A DNA stretch of 64,000 nt from Sthenelais limicola (taxonomy: Eukaryota > Annelida > Polychaeta > Phyllodocida > Sigalionidae): positions 55,084,773 to 55,148,772 of the forward strand of contig OW804095.1 in NCBI GenBank assembly GCA_942159475.1, written 5' to 3'. The position numbers were made by a program, and so were the translations under genes. How positions within the stretch are numbered: the first letter of the stretch is position 1; each line of letters opens with the position of its first letter. The notes under the pieces were generated by a model. The model was not told the DNA's origin, ran no database searches, and worked only from the letters and a program-made list of their open reading frames with translations. This document shows positions 1 to 14,237 of the stretch, piece after piece.

Positions 1-3000
1 GATTACCAGTTTATAAAAGAGATTATGTATCATTCTTTATTTGTGCAAGGCTTCGACATAAGTGTTGATCACAACACTCAGAGTAGCGTTTAAACTATAT
101 CTTGATAAAAATAATGATCTGGAAGAATTAAGGCCCTATATTGGGAAAGTTGAAAAAGGTAGTAGTTGTTTGAAAAGAATATTTCAAAAGGAAAAGAAAA
201 ATACAACCATCATTGAATGATGTATGGCGCAAACACAATTAACAGACCAATCAATGCTTATATTTTCCAGTGGTTTGGGGCTAAGCAAGGCTCCTGAGAT
301 TGTACAATCTCATCATATGTTGGCTATAGACTCTTTACTTGTAATTATAGATATTATTAATAATAAAAGCCCAAGACTCTAGCTAGTATTATAGTCTTTA
401 ATGGTCTCCACATACATTGCTATCGACTCAGCACTTGGGACTGCAAGTAGTGTCAAAGCCTTACTAGCTAGGATTTATGTTGTTGTTAGGGTTTGGCCTA
501 TTTGGCCCGGTGAACTTTTCCTGTGGGGTTATCATCGTGCACGCTTTTATTAGGTGTACACCAAGCGTCCACCATTTCTACATACACACATAGAGTGATT
601 GATAATGCAACAACTCCATATGGGTTAAGTTATCAGAAAATGTACAATTCACCTTCACCAATCCTCTCAAAAAACCCAAATTTAACACAAAAATGAGCTT
701 CAAAATGCAGTTTACCTTAACAGAACTGGTACTTTAAATCAATGCGATACCAAATATATTCAGATATATCCGGTATTCATCATTTTTCAGCCTAATTTAG
801 CAGAATTTCCTAAATGTGTAGAGTTGCCAATTGTACATTTTCTGGAAATCTGACCTATATACATGTACTGCATTTATTAATGAAAGACCCTTGTCAGCCC
901 GGATAGGGATAAAAAAGAATACAGATATCAATTAATTTACATCCTCTGCCCTCAATAAACACCATGTATAGCTGGGGTAATTTACTTTAATTGTACTGCG
1001 TACGGATTGTCTGTTTGATAGTCGATCCACAACGCTCGACACCCACCCACAGTAAAACCTTTCAAGTATCAAAATCGACTTTCCCCATGCACGCATGTCG
1101 GCAGTAAGGGGCGAGTGGGGGCTGGGCGATGTGCACTTGTATAACAGGATATATCCCTATTCTTAGTATCCGCTCCTTGAAAAGATGTGGACGAGATTCA
1201 TGGATTGATTCATTGTGCTGTGAAAAATCCATCAATCTTGTCTCATGCATAACTATGCTACTCGACCCTTAATGGGGGTTTATATATGATTGATGGAGTG
1301 TCTCATGACATGTCATTGATACTGCCGTACCAACTCTGGGACATTAAGAACCGTGATATCATTCTTCATGACCCTTGTTTTATGTTATATGGAACTCCTT
1401 TATTCCTAAATATCTCCACTGGTTTTCATGTCGGTGAGTGACCTTGGGGAAATAATGGGGATTTCTGCTGGACGTGGAAGATACTGCGCCAGGCTCTCAC
1501 ACATAAAACTCGCACAGTATAATATAGTTTGGGATAATTTATAAGATACAGCGAAGGGAATACACATATCTGGCATTGATAATTGAGTCGATTATGTCAA
1601 ATTAATGTACACACAAGAGTAGTACCACTGCCCTTTGGAGTTATTATTACTGTTATTTTCTTTTACAATTCAGTTTTAATCCATAGCCTGGTATCGTGGC
1701 TCCTACGATGCTAGAATCCTTTCACCGAAACGTTTTTTTAACTGCACATCACGCGTTTCTTTCTTATTTTTACCAGGATTTTACTCCGTCCCTGTGTCAT
1801 TATTTTCTCTAGTTTTTATTATATATGTCCTGTTGAGATCTTGATTAGGGAATGATGAAACGATAAGGCAGAAGTGGCCAGAAACCTAGCAAAGCGAGGT
1901 TTATTTTCCAATAACAGATACAATAATTGAATAGATATAAATAAGAAAAAAAAAATTTCCACTAAAGGGAAACACCTCCGCACAGTGCGGAATCAGTAGG
2001 AAAGTGTGTGTATTAGAATGATTAGTGGATGACGTCACAATGACATAATTAGTCAGTCGTCGCACACCCACTATGATGTCATAGAGGGGGCGTGGCAATG
2101 GCGTGGAAATATGATCTCCGGAATATCTTTATCGAGGGTTCGATGATATACTTTCCTCAACATGGTACTATTAGTTTACTACCAAAAGAGCTCAACGAAG
2201 TCTCACGTAATTAAAACAAATGCAGATGTATGCGACCAGGACCGATATTCCTTTTAAGGAATTCTCGGACATTTTGCTCACCCAAATACTACACTTCGCG
2301 TTGTATTTCATAGCTTTATATCTAACACACATTTTATTCGTTAAAAGAGAGTCTGTCTGTCTCCCTCCCATCGTCCTCATTCCCCTTCTCCTCTACCCAC
2401 CTCCCTCCTCCCTCCTCAATGTGTCCTTAAAGATAGATGCAGTGGCAGTGATAGTTCAGAACTTCCAAAAATGCCGACTCTACAAAACCAAGGTAGCGTA
2501 ATCAAGTTGACATTTGGGGTCTTATACAATATTCCCATCTTACTTGTTATTTTATGGACGTCTGCAATATACATAAAATAGTTATGTCTTAGTAGTTTAT
2601 TTAAGTGAGTGAGCAAGTGTCACTAATAAAGTCGGTTTAAATTCGTATGTATTATAAGTATGACGATGCACGTGTGTAAACGATTCCGATATAGAACTTA
2701 TTTTCTTATAGCCCATAAAAGTGTACAGGGTAGCGCATACATGTATATTATATATCTGGTATCCATTTTGACCTTGGAACAGTTAGTACCACTCTTCCCA
2801 TTTCCCCCGACTTCCAACTTTGTACTATGATTATAAGTCGAATACCGACGAGAATAACTGAACGTAAAACATTCTCATCAATTATCATTTTAAGGCTGTG
2901 CCTCGGATAAATGAATGGAGCTCTTTTGCAAGAATAATTCCGCGTTTTCTATCATAAATCACAATTCGACACTTTCTTGTAGTTTTCATATAGGACAACC

Positions 3001-5246
3001 AACTGGAAAAATGAAAAGCCTTAGATTGAAATTGTTATAAAAATTAACTGGTCTATCAAGCCACTTCATTATAAGAAAGGTCTCTGATAAATGTTCAATC
3101 TAGAGAAATTCATTGCAAGATTTTCCAGTGGTCCCATGACTAGGTATACTGAGACATTTTATTCTTGATCAATTTTGGTTGACACTTTAAAGTGTGTTAA
3201 ACACGCATAACCACCCCTTCACACACAGTCCTGGATATTTGCTTACTTGGATGGCATCTTTGTGAAATATTTATATAAGCAAGGGCCACCGAAGTTGATC
3301 ATGAAAGTAGTCTTCACACCCTAGTCAACCATCTATCGTTGTGTTTGGTGGTACATAATGCCATGTTCTCGGCCAGCTTTTTGGGCCTCTTATTTCCTCT
3401 TGTGTCACAGAACTGATGACCATGCAATCGACTATTGGCCTGGTAGAATGAGATCTGTGCTAGTCACCGGCTTGGGGTCCCTCACCTGGAGCTAGAGTGA
3501 CCAAGTACCCGCGCTGACCATCTCCGCTAGCCTTGCTTGAGAGATGACCACAAGGCATTGGCCAGAGCCTCGGCTGGAAATGGACACGAGATTGCGTTGG
3601 TAGGCTGTAGCGTTTGATGTCCAGATTGCATTTTGCCCCGTGATCATTGCCTAAAGCAAGTAGAGGAATTCAGTCTGGTTAGAGGCTATTTTTATCTCCT
3701 ACCCAACGCAATATTTACGGCCCAACCAGTAAAGCTTGCCTTGGTAAGCTATCCTAGAATGCGACCCCTCTCTCAGGTTTAAACTAGTGTACATGCAATG
3801 TGTTACACTAAGGGGAATTCTTTAATTATATTAGGCTAATCATACTTCTGATAATACTGGATAGTTCCGTATACTATATATGTATGTGAAAGTTTGTCAA
3901 TAAAATTTATTTAAAAAGAAAAAATACTGCACGGTGACTTCTTAAACCTTCTCATATATTGCCCCATTTAATGATGAAGACACAACTATGCATTGGAACC
4001 TTATTTAGTCAGGCTTGTAATTTAAATAACATTTACATGACATCGATTGAAATTCGCATGAGATCTAAAGGAGCTCATGGAAGAGTGAAAAGAATTCTTG
4101 GAAATGCTTCTAGTGCTCTGTGACCTGCTTCATTTTGCTATCGTTTCTGGCATCTGCTCAGTTCCCAATATTAGTTATCAGAATATCCCTTAAAGGGAGG
4201 ACAGCACTTCTAATTTCAATGACGCAGGGACTCTGGAAAATTGAATGATAATTTGTAGATGCAAGTGTATAAACGCAAGTTTACAATTGAGTGTCGTAAT
4301 ACTACTTGGTGTAGCATGTTACACCAACTCACGAACCACCATGCATGCATACTGCTCAATGAATCAATAAATGCATGCATGATGATACAACGTCTTGGTT
4401 AAACATCTACAATCCTTGGGATTCAGTACAGAACGAAGATAACATCGGATGAATAGGCTTTTGGATATAGTCACTCGTTTGGGAAAAAACTGATTAACCA
4501 CAGTGATTTATTAGTATGCCCTAATAGATGACAGGATTTCCTTGTGGGCTTCATTCTTTGAAAACGATTCCAATGTTATATGAATTCCTCAGTCAGATAA
4601 GAGTGGTATGTCAGTGATTAGACGCCTACTTCGCTAATTGGTTTCCTGACCTAGGACTAGGCGTTCTAATAGGAATCTAATGGTACTTTGCGGTTTGAGG
4701 CGAGAGGCTTTCCCTCCGTTTGAATAGACTCTCTTAACTTTGGGCCTAGACTGTCCTATTGCATCTCCTGATTGTCAAGTATGAACCTAAATCTTATATT
4801 TGTATTATTCTTGAGTGATATGGCGAGGTAAAATCAATAGATGAACGGCAAAGTCGTATTGAAGTAGCATGTGGCTACTAAGACTAGGAATCCTCTGGTT
4901 CTCCATGGCCTGAGGTCTTGTTATAACAGTCTTCAAAACTTTAATATTTCATCCCAAGGGAAAGGAGTTCTGAGAGACAAAATGAAAATACTGCCGCCCA
5001 GACCCAGTGCCATGATAGTGTTTTTAGTTCTTAGCTTGAGCAGAACGCAGATGATAATGCTGCCACTAAACACCTGGGGCTATGCTACTAGCTTCTCCTT
5101 CATTCATCACACCGACAGGTGGCCTAGGCTCGATTGGGCTACGTACACCCAAAGTAGGAGCCCTGTGATTAAGCAGAATGGTCATGGGCTCCCTAATGTC
5201 AGCCCATTCTGATGTATAGATATTAGCTATGCCTTATTCTGCTGGT
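1..5246. other. No gene seen; unassigned AT-rich DNA
   Basis: Short frames only, none with family resemblance or flanking splice signals that convinced me. A TGACGTCA palindrome occurs at 2030-2037, a GC-richer patch at 3330-3790, and a possible retrotransposon tail at 3880-3927. A 113-codon frame at 4871-5212 starts with GTG and matches nothing. Confidence 0.5.
3880..3927 (+). mobile_element. Probable retrotransposon 3' end, plus strand
   Basis: AATAAA at 3899-3904 is followed by an A-rich tail to about 3926. Some upstream DNA (3330-3790) is more GC-rich than its surroundings and could be the body; no coding was recognised. Confidence 0.3.
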
Positions 5247-5430
5247 CAGACCATCCCTGTGCATGGTGCACTTCCATTCAAGACCTTCTCTGTACACAGC
5301 ACACTTGAGACCCTCCCTGTGCACAGTGCACTTTGAGACCATCCCTGTGCACAGCACATTTGAGACCATCCCTGTGCATGGCGCACTTGAGACCATCCCT
5401 GTGCACGGCGCACCTGAGACCATTTGAGAC
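5247..5430. repeat. 27-bp minisatellite
   Basis: About six to seven copies of a 27-bp unit (GAGACCATCCCTGTGCACAG plus seven bases) occur with point differences. As the unit is a multiple of three, minus-strand frames stay open across it, which is not evidence of a gene. Confidence 0.85.
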
Positions 5431-8400
5431 TTTGGTGCTTTTGAAAAACTCAAGAGTTATATTAACTGCATTGATTTCATCGACTAGGATTTCTGCCAAT
5501 CATTATTAAATCAAAAGCCCTGAAAACAAAATTAAGTTTAAAATGGCAACTGATACTAAAACTACCTTTTTGTTTATACCATAGAACTATACGCAGAGTT
5601 CTATGTTTATACCCAAACTCTTTCTCTTTTGAATACTACTGTATGTAATTTGATTTAAAGCTGCATTCCAAGGGACATAGACCAAAATATATTTTTCTCA
5701 ATTCTTTCTTTCTTGGATCCCTATAGTGCTGTAGAATGGATGATCCGACATCAATGGACTTGGGAGACCAGTAAAGGCTATAATACTAGCTAGCCTTGGT
5801 CTACTAGCCTTGGTCTTTTGTTATTATTAGTAAGGATCCCATGACTTATAGAATAAGATGAGATAATCCCCGCCCCCCCCCTTGAGCTACACACTTCAAC
5901 ACCTACTATAAATGTCAAAACAAAAGATAAGATTGCGGCTCTCGCTAAAGCACGGTGAAACCGCCAACCATGATATCACAAGAAACATAATGGTTTTGCA
6001 CCTCAAACTCAATAGATTATCACGAGCAATGCTCTGACCAATGATAATGATTCACCTGTCGATTTTAACAAACATCAAATATATTCTTCCCTCATGGAAA
6101 CCTTGTTAATCTAAAATGACAACCCAAAGTGATAGCAGCACATGGGTATTGTTTCCCATTTTAACCCCTTATGTTTACTGACACTATTTTACCTGAAAAA
6201 AATACATTGATTTGACGTCTCAGGACATTTCTGATTTATTTTTACACATTTACTCCTTGTATTTAGCTGTATTTCATTGCAATTTTACATGTATACCTTG
6301 AGAGTTATGATTCTGCAATACCTTAATTAATTATAAGGATAGACAAATATTCTGCTATAGCCTGAAACGTGTTATTTTTGATGAACATAATTCAATTAAT
6401 AATATTGGGTGAGATCACAGCTCACACTTTAGCTCACAATTAGTCGATATGCATCCCCTCCACCATCTAACATGCATACTTAATGTCGTCCAAGTGATTG
6501 TAACTTTATGCAACAGGCCCAACGTTTCTGTTTGTATTATGATATAAATCGAACTAATATCCCCAGTTTGTGTCCCACGCACTGGTCACTATATGTTTTG
6601 TATCCGAGTACATGTATTTGGTTGAGATCCAAGAAATCAAAGAAAGAAACTGACTGTGATCACTGTTAAGCGATTTCAAAGGATAATTGGCCTCGATAGG
6701 GGTGCTCGTGGTATTTAAGTTCTACAAGTTCAGACTTTACAGAAGGCTTAGTGCATTGAGTGACTTGGATGACGATCATTTCATTTTGAGAGATTAGGGA
6801 ATTTATGCAAGGGGCCTATAAGTGCTGACGAGGTAAACCGGTGCAACGTTGAGCCCACCATCCGTGTTTCTTAGACCATAGCTGCTAGATGGCGTTAGGG
6901 TTTCTTCCAGAATCCATTTCCCCAAAGGAGTGTCCTATGATACTAAGGCAATGGGTGATATAGTATTATTTGAGGACCCTTATTAGAAATAGAAATAATG
7001 TCACATATCACGTTCATGTGGACATACTTTTTTGTCTGGGATCAGAGCTGTATTCCCCCTTCTCCTTTTCCTCCTTAGACGAATCGTGTCTGTGCGATAT
7101 CATACCTTAATACAAGGAACTCTGGGATGATATGCTCTTTTGCCTTTGCTTCTGGTAGGCTTTATTATACCATTAACAGGTTGAATACAATTACAATATG
7201 TTAGACAAAATTCGTCCGCCAGTATCATTATATGTCGCCTGATTTCAGATTATTAAAAAAATCGCCCATAGATAAATGAATCGTAATTGTTGTGAAATAG
7301 ATAACAAAGAAAGAAAGAAGGAATAGCTCATGTTCATACAATGATACGAAAACATCAATTGATATTGATATATTCTCAAATATGGGGTAATATTATTTAT
7401 CTAAGCATGTACTTGCTCGCTTAAACGGTTGTATCTATTCTTTTCTGAAAGTTGTCCCTCAAATGATTATTGGTAGGTATAGCATTAATAAACCCTCATC
7501 AGTGGCGGGACAAATATTCCACATGGTTATGATCGAGATATTTTATGTTGCCTTTCAGTTCTAGGCGGCTGTTCTATTTTGCCCGTTCCAATAACAAACT
7601 GCGCTAAGACCTACCACCATGTAGCTATTGCCGCCACTAATCTGGGACACGACTTGTGCTGTGGTTTTATTACCCCACTGATAGTAAATATCTTCTCCAT
7701 CTACCTATCAGCTAGAGTATATTATATTATTCTATTTGCTCTGAGAAAGTGGAAGATACATACGGCTTCTCATGCGCCTGTGTCCAGATCTTAGCCCAGA
7801 AGCCTGATCCTCAAAAACAAAACAAGAATAGCGCCGAACATAGTCCCCATTGCAAATTATATGAAATAGCACTCCAGAGGAAACCGTAGCCTAGGAAGTG
7901 CATCTACGCTCATAATCTCAGTCGAATATATTGATCTTAAAGCCCCATCTGAAAGCCTTTGTTGGTCTCGCACTTCAAAGAATATCATATTTCAATTTAG
8001 AATGACATCCTTGCATGTTTTAGACCCATCTCTGCATCTATAGCCTAATCGCTTACGTCTTTTTCCCACTTATCTCTGCTCGCAGAATTTATCTAAGTAT
8101 AATGATAATAAGATCTTCTCTGTTTATTATATACTGTTGCCAGATGGTATATTTGAAGGTGAATATATCAATGTTATCATATTTTCTTGTCATGCAGCAA
8201 ATTATATTTTCTATTAATCTGCTTCGTGGAAGACGTTTGTATCATTGTATATTTGAGAGTGACCCTTGTGTGTGTATTCTTTGGGCAACTATTAATTGGT
8301 TCAACATGCATCTATACTTGCTGGGATCTTTTTATGAAAAGGACCCGTGCAGGCCTTTCGTCCAACTCAAAAACAGGAAACCACTCAGAGTTTCTAAAAC

Positions 8401-9490
8401 GCACGACACATTGCCTCGCATTCTTATCTTCGGGAGGCTCTCTTATTGCGTCCTTATCTGTTACTAAGACTTTCTCTCGCTAGTTTCCTCTCTAGTGACA
8501 GGTTAAGAAACTATGGCTCCTCAACCCACTTACAGTAACATGGAATTTGGGTTGACTTGCGCTTGATTGATTATCAGTTTCAGGGGAGCCCCAACAACTC
8601 CTTTTATTAAGATGTTTTTAACAATTACAGTATCCAGTTTCAAATTTATTAAACATTGTCACCTGGGAAGCCTGTTAGAGAGGCTATATTAATTACTTAA
8701 TTGGGAATCACTGTTTAAAATTGCTAATTACTCCACTATTTTTTATTATCACCGAGTTGCGAAATGCTTTCCCCATAGACCATAATAGACTGCCAAGGCA
8801 GTGGCTGATCCTTGACTTTGTCGTTTTTAATATTAAGAAGTGTAATATTTAATAGGGGCCAGCATGAAAGTAGTGGTAGTTTATGTTAATATTAATAGTC
8901 TATGATTCTCTTTCTTCTTATTGAGGACGAAGGGCAACCAAAGCCTGAAACGTATACTAGGAAAATAAGGAAAAACTCTACACGTTGTTAATTGCGGATA
9001 TAAATTTATGGTGTTCCTCCCACTTCTCACCATAAACTTATAGTGTTAACCTTTGTTGGCTTGATGTTAAAGCGTATCTCTCACGAAAGTTAGAGGTCAT
9101 GTTTATTTCAATTGCGTTATCTTACTATGTGTTCAAATGTATCTCCCAGTCTCAATATGAGTTTGTTGCAAATATAACGCTAACAAGTTACGATTTATAT
9201 GAGCTAAAAGGCGGTGCCCCCTTGCCTTAGAAGCGTATGCTGCTTACAACCTGCGACGTCATGTGAGGGACAACAAACTGATACCCTTTTGACACTTCAC
9301 AACCAAATCGAAGCAAAGTGAAGCAAATCGAATCGTTGCGAACTGATTTGTAGAAAACACACAATGCACATTGTGGCAGCTTCAGTTAAATAGAAGCAGG
9401 GTCTTTAATAGAAGTCGGGGGTAAAGGTAGCAAGATATATAATTATATACCTTTACAGAGGGTTAGGGAGTACAGTGGTCTTCCTTGTAG
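5431..9490. other. No gene seen; unassigned AT-rich DNA
   Basis: No supported frame. TTAAAGCTGCATTC at about 5654 resembles the left end of the TTAA MITE at 54604 but no right end was found. A C-run lies at 5872-5881. Confidence 0.5.
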
Positions 9491-9745
9491 ATATTGGACT
9501 GAAACCAGAGCATCTTCGGTCCCTACTGCACGAAACAATGCTAAACTGCAAGCTGATTGTGCAGTATATATATTTTTGTCAGGAACCCATATAACACTCA
9601 TTTTCATGAGCAAGGTCGACCTTTGACCAAAAAACCCCTCAAAATCGGTTCTCCGATAAAATAAAACAAGTATTATTATTTCAACATCCACAAAGAAATA
9701 ATGAGTTAGAACCTGCTGCCAGGGCAAGCCTATACTAACAAATAA
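9491..9745. repeat. Dispersed repeat, copy 1
   Basis: About 255 bp match 14630-14880 in the same orientation at roughly three-quarters identity. Both copies keep an open minus-strand frame with shared words such as AQSACS-ALF-AVGT. That may mean a decayed transposon coding piece; no family was recognised. Confidence 0.7.
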
Positions 9746-10025
9746 CATTTCTTATCCAATCTCTTTGAAATAAATAGTCTAGGAGAGTATCGTGGCCCCA
9801 GATAGCTGATAGGTCTATCGTCACAATTTGATGGGAATGAGTAGAAGTCTTGGGCTATTTACATTCATAAATATGGAATGTTTTTGTACGTTGACATTGC
9901 CCACCATCCCGCCGACTGGCCCGCCCTCCTCCTGTGGCTAGTGCATTTAAAATCGTTTCGTTTTTGTGTTAAATTCGTTCGGGAATCATCGCCGATATGC
10001 GATGGTTCCCGCACCTATGTGTGGT

Positions 10026-10143
10026 GGAATCCCCGCTGTTATGACGTCATTACATGGGCCTCGTTCTGGAGAGGGTTCCTCTGGGGAATCCCCGTGACTA
10101 TGACGTCATTACCCGGGCCTCGTGTTAGACGAAGCTCAACGAT
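10026..10143. repeat. 59-bp tandem duplication, each unit with a CRE palindrome
   Basis: Two units start GGAATCCCC at 10026 and 10085. Each contains TGACGTCA (10042-10049 and 10101-10108), the consensus site for CREB/ATF bZIP factors, in a GC-richer pocket. Whether it is regulatory cannot be told from sequence. Confidence 0.6.
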
Positions 10144-11033
10144 AGTCAAGCCACCGATGTCGGATTTCGAATCTTATGCATAGGCATAGGCGTAAGCATG
10201 TAATGCTGGAACTGCGTAATTATATGAGTAAGAGCTTAAAATCTTGGGTGAAATGTCTCTTATAATCAATAAGCTTGAGACTGGGACAGGTTTGAAGTGT
10301 GTGTACATATGGGAACGTAGGGATTTTTGGAAATTATTTGCAGATTTCCCCAATAGTGTTGGCCCAATGAGCTTGGGTCGAATTGCCGAGCTGAGGTGTT
10401 TTATGCATGGCATGGCCACTTGGCGACTTCTCGTCCAGACCTCTAATCGTGGGTATTAGTAGACCTATCCATTAATTGTTGAGAACATATTGTTCAAATC
10501 CTCCCTGTTGAACATGCTCAGGGATAGTAATTTGGGGAGTAAATCGATGTCTGTAGATCTTTTTGTTGTGTGATTGTACAGCTAAAGCTCGTTTTGGCAT
10601 TCATCTAGTACTGAAACCTCACAAGTTTGACAGCAACCGAGCAGCAAACATTTTTTCTTTTCTTCCCTTAATAGCGTAATATACTTTATTACGATTTTCT
10701 TCATTGAATATATCTGAATTCATTTGACTAAATGGTGTTCTATAATGGCTTAGTCTCTAAGAAATAAAAAGAAATAAATAGTTCAATGACAATAACCCAC
10801 TCAGAATCTTTGTAAAATGGCTAGCATAGCAGAAAGATATTAATAGATTATTGATATAACCAACTAAAATTTGTGGTTTTAGTTAATATTTGGGCCGGCA
10901 TGGGGCCTTTAATGTAAGATTAATCCTGATTAATGTAAAGTTACAACAGACCGGAAAAGTTAAATCAGATCGGTTTCTCAGTGTAACTATTTCCAACGTA
11001 TTTCTTGTAATGTCATGGTTTTGAAATTGATAG

Positions 11034-11175
11034 GAGGGGAGGAGGGAGAGGAGGAGGGGGAAGAAGTGATAGAAGGCGGAGGAGCTATAGGAAGGAGGTG
11101 GTGGCGGAGGAGGAGGAAGATGGGAAGGAGTTCCAAGTACTATGAGGAGAATATGGAGGAGGAAGAAGAAGAAAC
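11034..11175. repeat. GGA-rich purine tract
   Basis: Imperfect GGA/GAA repeats run over about 140 bp. The minus strand reads as a poly-Pro/Ser frame because of composition only. Confidence 0.8.
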
Positions 11176-11206
11176 AGTGATAGAAGGAGCCCTTACACAA
11201 ATCTCT

Positions 11207-11420
11207 AATTTTTTCATTTCATCGTTATGTTAACGAAGAATGGGAAGTTTGATCAAGTTTCAACCTATCATCAATAGTTTTATGTCTATTTTATTTCTTC
11301 ATCTGGCTATGCAAATTTTTTCATTTCATGGTTATTGTAACGAAGAATGGGAAGTTTGATAAAGTTTCAATCTCTCATCAATAGTTTTATGTCAATTTTA
11401 TTTCTTCATCTGGCTATGCA
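11207..11420. repeat. 107-bp tandem duplication
   Basis: Two adjacent units (11207-11313, 11314-11420) share long exact runs including GAAGAATGGGAAGTTTGAT and TTTCTTCATCTGGCTATGCA, with a few substitutions. Confidence 0.85.
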
Positions 11421-14094
11421 AACGCATCGAAACTCTGCGAAGTTAAAAGGGCCTGTAGGTTCAAAGATTGAGAGAATTTCGATTCGAGAATATAACAATG
11501 ATTGGGGCCATCTAAATAAAGTACTTGTCAGCGGCAGACGTTGAAGAAGGAGCTCTAGAAGACAAACGAAGTGTTTTTGTTTTTGTTTTAGTTGTTTCTT
11601 TGAGTTAAAGTGATATCATGTAGATTATAAAACTGAATAATTACCCTGGAACTTGATTATTTAATGGAGCCCGGAGGTTCCTTTATTTCGCACAAGCTCC
11701 TTTTTTTGCATTTTATAGAGTATACACATGGAATTTCCTAATTTATTTTACATTGTAAGTGTAGAGCTTATAAGGAACCACTTCTTTTCTCTTCCCCCTT
11801 CCCCCCTTCCCCTCCCCTTCCTCCCTATATGCACGTTTTTCCTCAACTGACGCCAACCTTCGTCAGGGCAACTTCTCTGGAAAGAAACGCTTCAATGCCC
11901 CGTGGATAGGGTACACAATGCATTTGAACACTCACTGGCTGGATTCTCGTGTGATGCTTGTGATGCTTTCGCTCTCAGGATGAGATCAAATAACATAAGA
12001 TAAGGGTAGAAGATCACAATGATTCCAAGTATTTATTACTATGTCACAATGGTAGATGGACTGAATCAGGATAACTTCCATCCTCCCTAGGCAGGCCCTA
12101 TACCCCGCAACGAGTTACTGCGTACGGAGAGTAACGCAGCGGACACACTGCCATAGGGAGGATGGATAACGTCACAATGTGGCGATTACATTGCTGGGAA
12201 ATATACATTCTGTCAAAGATTATTTTCTTCGCCTTAAAACGTTCTTGTGGTCAATCCATAAATGAATTGATTCGGTTCTATATTTAGGGCACTTAAGATC
12301 GTTGGGAAATTTATGTTTTCAACAATAGTACATGCATTCAGTATCTGGACGTTCTTATTTTCATGATTTATTTCTCAGCAAGGTTCTTTAGTTGTATTCC
12401 GAGGTATGGCTAGGTATGGAAATAATGCCGGTTGGGAATGTCCCAAAAGATATACCAATTATCAGCAGCCCGAGCATAACATTTTACTGTATCTGCAAAG
12501 TCAGTGAATTATATTGAATGATGCATCGAAAATTGAGAGGAAATAATCACCGATGTCTTGCCGAGAGATCTTTTAGCCGTGGAAATGGTGGTACATATGA
12601 ATGATTTGGAAATCATCGTTTCCGGAAAGTGTTTCCGGTAGTTCTTTGGAGGGATCCGGCTTTTATGCATCGCTCCCTTGGTATTGTGTAATTCCCTGGT
12701 GCCCATCCTCACTCTTCCTCGTCCATTTATAAATATCACTTTATTCTGATGATTTAAAGAATACCGTACTGTGAAGCGTGGTCTGTGCTATAGTATATTG
12801 AGACATTTTGCGGGATGTGTTTAAGTCCCCGTAGAAAATTGTTATTTCCGTGAGATTATATGAGAAGAGACGCTAAAATAAATGACTTTCAATTTATGCA
12901 TCACATGTCTTATGTATAGAAAGTCAATGCTTCCTTAGACTTATAAGTGGAGACTTTCCCCTGAAAATAAAACTACCATAATACTCCGCATTTTTATTCC
13001 AAATTTTGAGGCCAACAATATGGCATTTTCCAGTTAAATAAGGTTTGAGAATTCGCTCGATTGCGTTGAGGTATTAACTCCTATATATTCGTAAGGTCTG
13101 CGAATTTCGTAGAACTGCTGCGATTTGTCGTAAGCCTGTTCACGCATGGCTGAAATCACCTACTAACTGTTTAAGATTTCAGATATTCGTACATTGTTTG
13201 GGCCAATTGGGGCTGAACTTGGCCAATAAATCCGCGAAGGAAAGCTGCTAAGGTCACTAGGGACAGTCACATGACTCGTGATGCTTTTGACAGGGAATTT
13301 CTGGCTATGCTTTTTACACATTAGCGTCTTGGCCCGTAGAAAACATGAATTCGCCACACATTGGCGTTAAGTAAATTTGGTTATGAATGCAGGGTTTGCC
13401 GATAAGATAAGTTGAATTGTCGCTACCCCTCCCCCCTGTAGAAATCACATGATTTGGCGCTACACCGAAATTGCTTATGCCTTGGTGCTCTTTTAGCCAC
13501 CAATAAAATGTGTCTTTAAAAGTGGAGGAGTCAGTTTTCCCGGGATCCTTCCTGGGGCAGGATGTCCGGGCATCGCTTATCTAAAGGGCAATTTGTCTTG
13601 ATATTGTATAGAAATAAATTACTTCACTCCTGCTAGGTGGCTTTCACTACCACCTTCAGAGCTGATTAGTCAAGGTGATTTAGCTCGAGGAAATAGCTAC
13701 CAGTATACACACCCTTAAACCTAGTACAGTGCACGTATACCAGTACCCCAATCTCGCACTCTTCCTAAGTCACGAATTGTATAACCTAATTGTCCTAGTT
13801 CGTTATTGTCGAGTTCTACTTCCGGAGCAGGAAAGTCGGCCAATTTCCGACTTTTTCGGCCGATTAACTCGACGCAAACAGTTTCGATTTCTTATCTGAG
13901 AGTCATATTTATTCTAAGTAATCAACGAAGGAGCAGAGTTTCAACAGCATAATTATGTTTTTGACATTCAGTGTGTTTCTTTTGGTAACAGAAAAACATC
14001 TAGATATTTAGGCGGTATTTAGAAGTAATGCCATTTAATTATTCATTATTATGTCGTCCTTTTTATCACTCTCTCTATACCTATTCTTTTCTCT
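11421..14094. other. No gene seen; one short inverted-repeat element
   Basis: Apart from 12078-12165 I see only unique AT-rich DNA with short frames. Confidence 0.5.
12078..12165. mobile_element. Short inverted-repeat element
   Basis: The 88-bp element starts CCATCCTCCCTA and ends with the reverse complement. An inner stem pairs CCGCAACGAGTTAC with GTAACGC-GCGG. A related but degraded copy, missing one end, lies at 44694-44766. Target duplication is unclear (ATAAC on both sides, but not adjacent on the left). Confidence 0.55.
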
Positions 14095-14165
14095 ATGCCC
14101 CTCTCTCTCTCCCTCCCGCCCTCCTCGCTCCTCTCCCCCTCCCTCTCCCCCTCTCTCTAAAGAAT
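14095..14165. repeat. CT-rich microsatellite
   Basis: Imperfect CT and CCT repeats lie just left of the Helitron-like terminus. A second, longer CT-rich block at 14330-14590 belongs to that element. Confidence 0.8.
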
Positions 14166-14237
14166 TCTCTAATCTAATCTAATGCCCTCTCTCACTCACT
14201 CATTCTCTCTAATATTCTACACCCATATATTTATATA

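Noticed and set aside
4871..5212. 113-codon frame
   Set aside because: GTG start, no domain, no splice context; length is within chance for this much DNA.
5223..5499. Cys/His-containing repeat protein on the minus strand
   Set aside because: The frames follow the 27-bp minisatellite, are open in more than one phase and have no gene context.
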